Of a stretch of 19,021 nucleotides of DNA, positions 14,443 to 19,021 are shown in pieces. The stretch's first letter is position 1. The number at the start of each line of letters is the position of its first letter. The stretch covers positions 1 to 19,021 of the forward strand of contig JAQTMA010000062.1 in NCBI GenBank assembly GCA_028714615.1. The letters are read 5' to 3'. The position numbers and the translations under genes were made by a program. The DNA is from Anaerolineaceae bacterium (GTDB lineage: Bacteria > Chloroflexota > Anaerolineae > Anaerolineales > Anaerolineaceae). The notes beneath the pieces are model-generated. The model was not told where the DNA came from, did not search any database, and saw only the letters and a program-made list of their open reading frames with translations.

Positions 14443-14454
14443 AAGGGGTTAAAC

Positions 14455-15423
14455 GTGACTGGATTAAGTAACATGGTTACGCCGAAGGTCGAGCGTACGG
14501 CTGAGGCTCGCAATTACGGCAAGTTTGTTGTCAGCCCCCTCGAACGGGGCTACGGAGTCACCCTGGGGAATGCTTTGCGCCGGGTGCTGCTCTCCTCGTT
14601 GGATGGAGCGGCGATTACCTCCATCCGCGTTACGGATGTCTTGCACGAGTTTAGCGACATCCCTGGCGTGCGCGAGGATGTCATTCAGGTGATGCTGCAG
14701 GTTAAGCAGTTGCGCCTGATGCTTCACGATGTGGACACTGCCCACCTGCACCTCGAAGTGCGTGGGGAAGGGGTGGTGACAGCGGCGGATATTAATGTCC
14801 CTGCGGAAGTTGAAGTGGTTAACCCGGATCTCTATCTCTTTACGGTCGATGATCCCAAGACCAAGCTGGAGATCGACATGACGGTTGAGCGCGGGCGCGG
14901 CTATTCACCGGCGACCGAACGCAGCGGGCGTCTACCGATTGGCGAGCTACCGGTGGATGCAATCTACAGCCCGGTCCGGCGGGTGAATTGGAACGTCAGC
15001 TCCTCCCGTGTGGGGCAGAGCACCAATTATGACCGCTTGAATTTGGAGATCTGGACAGACGGGACGTTATCACCGGAGCACGCATTGGGCACGGCTTCCA
15101 AAATCATCATCGATCACCTGCGCTTTATGGCAGGCATCAGTGAAGAGACCTTGCTGGTGGGTGTGGAGAAAGAAACCCCCGGCAGCCGGCTGACCAGTGA
15201 GGCGGCAGAGACGCCCATTGAGAACCTTGACCTTTCTGTCCGGGTGTTCAACTCGCTCAAGCGGACGGGGATTGCGACAGTCGGAGATGTTTTAGAGTTG
15301 CTCGAAAAGGGTGACGAGGCAGTCATGTCCATCCGCAACTTCGGCGAGAAAAGTCTGGATGAACTCCGCCAGAAGATGGTCGAGAAGGGCTTCCTGCACG
15401 ATGAAAAAGAATTGGTGGAGTAA
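14455..15423 (+). CDS. rpoA: DNA-directed RNA polymerase subunit alpha
   Basis: The 322-residue protein has the N-terminal dimerisation domain (about 1-235), with FVVSPLERGYGVTLGNALRR, then VNWNVSSSRVGQ and HALGTASKIIIDHL. A linker follows, then the C-terminal domain (about 255-322) with LSVRVFNSLKRTGI and IRNFGEKSLDELRQ. Arg263, Asn266, Lys299 and Ser300 align with DNA-contacting residues of the E. coli domain (Arg265, Asn268, Lys298, Ser299), so UP-element binding is likely kept. GTG 14455, 6 bases after AAGGGG, is the preferred start; ATG 14473 is less well supported. rplQ begins 6 bases after the stop. Confidence 0.98.
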   Translation: MTGLSNMVTPKVERTAEARNYGKFVVSPLERGYGVTLGNALRRVLLSSLDGAAITSIRVTDVLHEFSDIPGVREDVIQVMLQVKQLRLMLHDVDTAHLHLEVRGEGVVTAADINVPAEVEVVNPDLYLFTVDDPKTKLEIDMTVERGRGYSPATERSGRLPIGELPVDAIYSPVRRVNWNVSSSRVGQSTNYDRLNLEIWTDGTLSPEHALGTASKIIIDHLRFMAGISEETLLVGVEKETPGSRLTSEAAETPIENLDLSVRVFNSLKRTGIATVGDVLELLEKGDEAVMSIRNFGEKSLDELRQKMVEKGFLHDEKELVE

Positions 15424-15429
15424 GTAAAC

Positions 15430-15807
15430 ATGCGACATCAAGTAGCAGGTAAAAAATTAAGCCGCAGCAAGGACCAGCGCATCGGCCTCCGGCGGACCAT
15501 GATCAACCAGCTTTTTGACCACGAGAAGATTTCCACAACGCGGGCGAAGGCTGAATCGATCCGTGGAGAGGCTGAAAAACTGATCACGCTGGCTCGTAAC
15601 AGCGGCAAGGCTAACGAAATCGAGAAAGTCAATGCACGCCGCCAGGCGGCTGCGCGATTGAACAACCCCGACATGGTTAAAAAGCTGTTTGACGACCTCG
15701 GGCCGCGTTTTGAGAACCGCAACGGCGGATATACACGCATGCTCAAATTAGGCCCACGCCTCGGCGACGCCGCCGAAATGGTGCTTCTGGAGCTGGTCGA
15801 AGAGTAA
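15430..15807 (+). CDS. rplQ: 50S ribosomal protein L17
   Basis: The 125-residue product begins MRHQVAGKKLSRSKDQRIGL, the classic L17 opening, and contains QLFDHEKISTTRAKAESIRG and the C-terminal NRNGGYTRMLKLGPRLGDAA. L17 sits near the tunnel exit on the 50S. GGAG in the end of rpoA serves as the ribosome binding site for ATG 15430. The length is normal for the short bacterial form. It closes the alpha block, with truA starting about 44 bases downstream. Confidence 0.98.
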   Translation: MRHQVAGKKLSRSKDQRIGLRRTMINQLFDHEKISTTRAKAESIRGEAEKLITLARNSGKANEIEKVNARRQAAARLNNPDMVKKLFDDLGPRFENRNGGYTRMLKLGPRLGDAAEMVLLELVEE

Positions 15808-15851
15808 TCCCTCCCTGGGATCATCCTTCCGGCCAAATGGACCGGATCGGA

Positions 15852-16706
15852 ATGGCACGTTACCAAGTTATCCTAGCCTACGACGGCACCCATTTCAAAG
15901 GGTACCAACGCCAGGCACAAGCCAGAACGGTGCAGGCTGTGGTCGAGGCTGCGCTCAGGCAGCTCGGTTGGCGCGGGCGAGCGGTGCTCTCCGCAGGGAG
16001 AACCGACAGCGGCGTCCACGCCAGCGGGCAGGTGATCGCATTCGACCTTGAATGGGCTCACCCAGTCGAAGAGCTGCTCAGCGCGTTGAACGCAAACCTG
16101 CCGGAGGCCGTGGCTGCCCGAGATATCCAGGTGGCAGACCCAGCATTCCAGCCGCGCTTCTGGGCAGTGTCTCGGCGTTACCGGTACCGCGTGTTTTGCC
16201 AGGCCACACGCGACCCTTTGCGAGAGCGCTACGCCTGGCGAGTTTGGCCTCCCGTGGAGCTTTCCCTTCTCCATGAGGCGGCTGAGGTGATCACCGGGGT
16301 ACATAACTTTCGTGCTTTCGGGTCACCACCGAGGCCGGGTGGGAGTACGCAACGCGAGGTGTTCTCGGCGGAATGGCAAGCAGATGGTGATGCCCTGGTT
16401 TTTGAAGTCTGCGCCAATGCCTTTCTTTACCACATGGTTCGCCGCCTGGTTTTTCTCCAGGTGCAGGTGGGCCAGGGAAGACTCCGGGTAGCCGACTTGA
16501 AGATAGGCCTCGATGAAGGTGCAGGACTGACCCCCGGACTGGCGCCTGCACACGGACTGGTACTCGTTGCAGTGCAATACCCGCCGCAAACGGGAATGGA
16601 GCCCGCCTGGGCGGGATTGGATAACCAGAAAATATTTGCCGATGGTTGCAAACCAACTTTGGCAGCAAGTGGAGAAGATAACCGTGGACAAGACTTACGT
16701 CCCTAA
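15852..16706 (+). CDS. truA: tRNA pseudouridine synthase A (TruA)
   Basis: The protein opens ARYQVILAYDGTHFKGYQRQ and has the catalytic motif AGRTDSGVHASGQ, with Asp52 as the nucleophile that isomerises uridine 38-40 in the tRNA anticodon arm. Further family segments are RRYRYRVFC, GVHNFRAFGSPP and NAFLYHMVRRLV. I start at ATG 15852 (284 residues). An in-frame ATG at 15837 would add five residues; neither has a good Shine-Dalgarno. The core ends near LAPAHGLVLVAVQYPP. About 35 more residues form a non-conserved tail that overlaps the rplM ribosome binding site and start by 23 bases. Confidence 0.96.
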   Translation: MARYQVILAYDGTHFKGYQRQAQARTVQAVVEAALRQLGWRGRAVLSAGRTDSGVHASGQVIAFDLEWAHPVEELLSALNANLPEAVAARDIQVADPAFQPRFWAVSRRYRYRVFCQATRDPLRERYAWRVWPPVELSLLHEAAEVITGVHNFRAFGSPPRPGGSTQREVFSAEWQADGDALVFEVCANAFLYHMVRRLVFLQVQVGQGRLRVADLKIGLDEGAGLTPGLAPAHGLVLVAVQYPPQTGMEPAWAGLDNQKIFADGCKPTLAASGEDNRGQDLRP

Positions 16707-17109
16707 AGGCCAGATGGTACACGAATGGGTGCTGGTAGATGCCAACGAACAGACTTTGGGCCGCTTGGCCACGCTGGTTGCCAGTCACCTGCTGGGGAAA
16801 AATAAACCTACCTTTACTCCCGGCGTTGATACCGGCGAGTTCGTGGTGGTGGTGAATGCCAGCAATATCCGGGTAACCGGCAACCGATTGACCGAAAAAT
16901 TTTACTATGCTCATTCCGGCTACCCGGGTGGGCTCAAGGCAACACGCCTGCGCGACCAGATCCAAAACCGCCCAGACCGTGTCATCCGTGCAGCGGTGTG
17001 GGGGATGCTCCCTCACAATAAGCTGGGTCGTAAGCTGATCAAGAAGCTAAAGGTTTATGGCGGCGCTGAGCACGAGCATCAAGCTCAGAACCCGCAGCCG
17101 ATAGCATAA
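16684..17109 (+). CDS. rplM: 50S ribosomal protein L13
   Basis: The 141-residue product has the L13 start DKTYVPKGQMVHEWVLVDAN, then TLGRLATLVASHLLGKNKP, FYYAHSGYPGGLK and the signature AAVWGMLPHNKLGR. L13 binds the 5' region of 23S rRNA early in 50S assembly. I chose GTG 16684, with GGAG 9 bases upstream, because it gives the normal length and first residue. The frame stays open further upstream (ATG 16642 and 16567), but that part lies inside truA and has no L13 similarity. The gene overlaps the end of truA by 23 bases and is followed by rpsI after 15 bases. Confidence 0.97.
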   Translation: MDKTYVPKGQMVHEWVLVDANEQTLGRLATLVASHLLGKNKPTFTPGVDTGEFVVVVNASNIRVTGNRLTEKFYYAHSGYPGGLKATRLRDQIQNRPDRVIRAAVWGMLPHNKLGRKLIKKLKVYGGAEHEHQAQNPQPIA

Positions 17110-17124
17110 AGGAGCAGGAGAGAT

Positions 17125-17520
17125 ATGGCAGTTCAATACTACGAAGGAATTGGTCGCCGCAAAGAAAGCACCGCTCGCGTGCGATTGATGAGCGGTAACG
17201 GTCGTTTCATGGTGAATGAAAAGACCGCCGATGCTTATTTTACTCGCTTGGGCGATATCGATACGATCGTTGCTCCGCTCAAGGCTGCAGGCCAGGAGCT
17301 GGCAACCTATGATATTACCGTGCTCGTCCACGGCGGCGGTGTCACCGGTCAGACCGATGCGGTCCAGCTTGGGGTGGCTCGCGCGTTAACCAAGATGAAC
17401 CCCGATTTCGGCGCCGTTATGCGCAAGAACGGCTTCTTGACCCGTGATCCCCGCGTCAAGGAACGGAAGAAGCCTGGTCTCAAGCGCGCACGCAAGGCGC
17501 CGACCTACACCAAGCGTTAA
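17125..17520 (+). CDS. rpsI: 30S ribosomal protein S9
   Basis: The 131-residue protein has the S9 pattern: YEGIGRRKESTARVRL, then VHGGGVTGQTDAVQLGVARAL and the basic C-terminal tail ERKKPGLKRARKAPTYTKR, which reaches to the P-site tRNA. The rplM-rpsI pairing is conserved across bacteria. The start follows GGAGCAGGAG at suitable spacing. The stop at 17518-17520 opens a 213-bp gap with hairpins, so this is probably the end of the cluster's transcript. Confidence 0.98.
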   Translation: MAVQYYEGIGRRKESTARVRLMSGNGRFMVNEKTADAYFTRLGDIDTIVAPLKAAGQELATYDITVLVHGGGVTGQTDAVQLGVARALTKMNPDFGAVMRKNGFLTRDPRVKERKKPGLKRARKAPTYTKR

Positions 17521-17532
17521 TTTGTCGATCAG

Positions 17533-17551
17533 CCGCTGGTTCATCCAGCGG
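17533..17551. terminator. Candidate transcription end: hairpin after rpsI
   Basis: CCGCTGG (17533-17539) pairs perfectly with CCAGCGG (17545-17551) around the five-base loop TTCAT, 12 bases after the rpsI stop. The position is right for a terminator, but the bases after it (ACCATTACG) are not a T-run, so it is at best a non-canonical or rho-assisted one. It could also be a 3'-end stabiliser. Confidence 0.4.
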
Positions 17552-17591
17552 ACCATTACGCTGGCGCTGATTTACGACCAACGGGAACGCA

Positions 17592-17628
17592 GTCTGCCTG
17601 GCAGACCTTGGAATGCGCATTCTGCGCA
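17592..17628. other. Two further hairpins in the rpsI-mazG gap
   Basis: GTCTG (17592-17596) pairs with CAGAC (17602-17606), and TGCGCA (17614-17619) pairs with TGCGCA (17623-17628) around a three-base loop. With the stem at 17533-17551 they make three hairpins in under 100 bases, between the last ribosomal gene and the methylase/MazG gene. The second is followed at some distance by pyrimidine-rich TTTCTTTGGTTT. I see no gene here. A small structured RNA or a multi-stem 3' end is possible but not supported by any known family. Confidence 0.3.
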
Positions 17629-17733
17629 AACCCTGGCCGAGAAGATTGCGTTTCTTTGGTTTAACGACGGATTAATTTGTTGATCGAAGGTATGTATTAA
17701 TGCAAACATCTTTTATTACGAAAGGCGAGTCCT

Positions 17734-19021
17734 ATGAGCGTTGTAAATAAAACCGGGGGAATCACGTTATTGGGACTGGGCAGTGGACAGCCGGAGAAGC
17801 TTACGCGAGAGGCCTGGGATTGGTTGATGGAAGCTCCCGTCGTTGCCGTACGCTCGAATACACATGCGATCATCACCCAACTGCCGGTGCAGGTGGAACG
17901 TATTGAATTAATCAAAACCCAGGCGGCATCCTCGAACCAAACAGAACAATTGGCAGACCTGGCCGGACAATTGTTGCAACTGGCCAACCAACCCGGAGGT
18001 GTAACGTACGCGACCCCGGGAAACCCCCTTGAAGACGATGCCGTTGCGGTGTTGGTTTTGGATAGGGCCCGAGAGGCGCAGCTCTCCGTGCGGGTGATCG
18101 CAGGGGTCGGTTTAGCCCAGGCAGCCCTGGAGAGTCTTGGGCAAACCTCAAGGAATCTATCTGTAACCGTGGATGCGCTCGAGCTGGCCAGTCTGCACAC
18201 CCCATCCTTCCCGCCCACTGCACGGGTGGTGGTGACCCAGGTCGAATCGCAAGAAATTGCAGCGGCCATAAAGGCAGTTTTACTCGAAATCTATCCGCCC
18301 GATTTCCCGGCGAGGATATTGTTTGGCCAGGAAGGTGCACAGACGTATCCACTGGGTGAGATAGACCAGGCGGTAGGATATTCTCCCTACACACGATTAG
18401 CGCTGCAGCCCCTGGGGGAGGGTACCTCTTTGGAAGCGTTCCAGGAGATCATCGCCCACCTGCGCGCTCCGGACGGCTGCCCGTGGGATCGCCAACAGAC
18501 CCACTTGACCTTACGAAAACACCTGTTGGAGGAATCATACGAAGCCATTGATGCCATGGACAGGCAGGATATGGCAGGGATGATCGAAGAATTTGGGGAC
18601 TTGCTGCTCCAGATCGTGCTGAATGCCCAGATTGCCAGCGAAACGGGTGAGTTTCACATGGCGGATATCATCCATGGAATTTACGCCAAGATTGTACGCC
18701 GGCATCCGCATGTTTTTGGAGATGTGAGCGTTGATGGGGTAAAAGGGGTGCTGGTCAACTGGGAGAAATTGAAGGCAACCGAGCGGGAAAACAACGGCGA
18801 TGCCAACCATAAGAAGGGCTTACTTGACGGAGTGCCAATTTCCTTCCCCGCTTTGGCACAAGCACATGAGATCCAGGAGCGAGCCACCCGGGTAGGGTTC
18901 GACTGGCCGGACGTGCAGGGTGTGTTCGATAAGATCCTGGAAGAGATCGAGGAAGTGCGCAGCGCCCCGAATGCACCGGCACGCGAAAGTGAATTCGGGG
19001 ACCTATTCTTTGCGCTGGTCA
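17734..19021 (+). CDS. Tetrapyrrole-methylase-like / MazG NTP pyrophosphohydrolase fusion (YabN-type), 3' end outside window
   Basis: The frame is open for 429 codons from ATG 17734 to the window edge, with AAGG 8 bases before the start. Residues 1 to about 225 resemble the SAM-binding tetrapyrrole methylase fold: TLLGLGSGQPEKLTREAW (11-28), VTYATPGNPL (90-99) and RVIAGVGLAQAALESL (120-135). A MazG domain follows with GCPWDRQQTH (248-257) and the metal-binding acidic motif Glu267xxGlu270 and Glu286xxAsp289 (EESYE, EEFGDL). A second MazG repeat begins near 375, with Glu404xxGlu407 and Glu420xxAsp423. This is the layout of B. subtilis YabN. MazG domains hydrolyse nucleoside triphosphates, and house-cleaning of damaged dNTPs is a common role. 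The methylase-like substrate is unknown. The protein is cut off at the right edge. Confidence 0.9.
   Translation, partial: MSVVNKTGGITLLGLGSGQPEKLTREAWDWLMEAPVVAVRSNTHAIITQLPVQVERIELIKTQAASSNQTEQLADLAGQLLQLANQPGGVTYATPGNPLEDDAVAVLVLDRAREAQLSVRVIAGVGLAQAALESLGQTSRNLSVTVDALELASLHTPSFPPTARVVVTQVESQEIAAAIKAVLLEIYPPDFPARILFGQEGAQTYPLGEIDQAVGYSPYTRLALQPLGEGTSLEAFQEIIAHLRAPDGCPWDRQQTHLTLRKHLLEESYEAIDAMDRQDMAGMIEEFGDLLLQIVLNAQIASETGEFHMADIIHGIYAKIVRRHPHVFGDVSVDGVKGVLVNWEKLKATERENNGDANHKKGLLDGVPISFPALAQAHEIQERATRVGFDWPDVQGVFDKILEEIEEVRSAPNAPARESEFGDLFFALV

Noticed and set aside
16602..16615. Perfect stem CCCGC-CTGG-GCGGG near the end of truA as a terminator
   Set aside because: It is inside the truA coding frame, short, and lacks a T-run. 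rplM directly downstream makes termination there unlikely.
17531..17555. tRNA T-arm-like sequence (GGTTCATCC within a stem) after rpsI
   Set aside because: The loop has the wrong length or first bases for a T-loop, and no acceptor, D or anticodon arm can be paired around it.
1..19021. CRISPR array, insertion sequence, prophage or integrated island
   Set aside because: No regularly spaced repeats, transposase or integrase frames, or attachment-like duplications were seen. Composition and gene order are uniform across the cluster.

Overview
This 19 kb window is a compact bacterial ribosomal-protein supercluster. It joins the end of a str-type unit (tuf), the S10, spc and alpha operons, and an L13-S9 unit with truA, followed by the first part of a YabN/MazG-type fusion gene. 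All genes lie on the + strand. Gene content, order and moderately high GC, with C+ (zinc-ribbon) forms of S14, S4, L36 and L24, indicate a free-living bacterium outside the Proteobacteria. Protein wording and the order rplQ-truA-rplM-rpsI suggest Chloroflexota (Anaerolineae-like). That assignment is inference from memory of the families, not a search.

Region by region: 1-447 holds the EF-Tu C-terminus and rpsJ (S10). A 246-bp gap follows, with a perfect TATAAT box, a dyad and a foldable leader, so rplC onward may be a separate transcription unit. From 694 to 9681 runs rplC-rplD-rplW-rplB-rpsS-rplV-rpsC-rplP-rpmC-rpsQ-rplN-rplX-rplE-rpsN-rpsH-rplF-rplR-rpsE-rpmD-rplO, with tight spacing and several ATGA or TAATG overlaps (translational coupling). 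secY, adk and map follow (9716-12495). The usual infA is missing between map and rpmJ. In its place is a 202-bp gap with a long imperfect palindrome, a second TATAAT promoter and a short leader hairpin. The alpha unit rpmJ-rpsM-rpsK-rpsD-rpoA-rplQ runs from 12698 to 15807. truA, rplM and rpsI follow to 17520. A 213-bp gap with three hairpins separates them from a tetrapyrrole-methylase-like/MazG fusion that runs off the right edge.

The genes build the ribosome, the Sec translocon channel, the RNA polymerase alpha subunit, and enzymes that process nascent chains (Map), balance adenylates (Adk) and modify tRNA (TruA). There is no mobile element, CRISPR array, rRNA or tRNA that I can support, and no gene-free stretch longer than 300 bases. 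I found no clearly novel protein system. The most interesting material is non-coding: in five of the six wider gaps inside the cluster a predicted hairpin lies just upstream of the next gene's ribosome binding site, and the sixth holds a strong hairpin about 60 nt upstream. These are candidates for ribosomal-protein leader regulation or mRNA processing.
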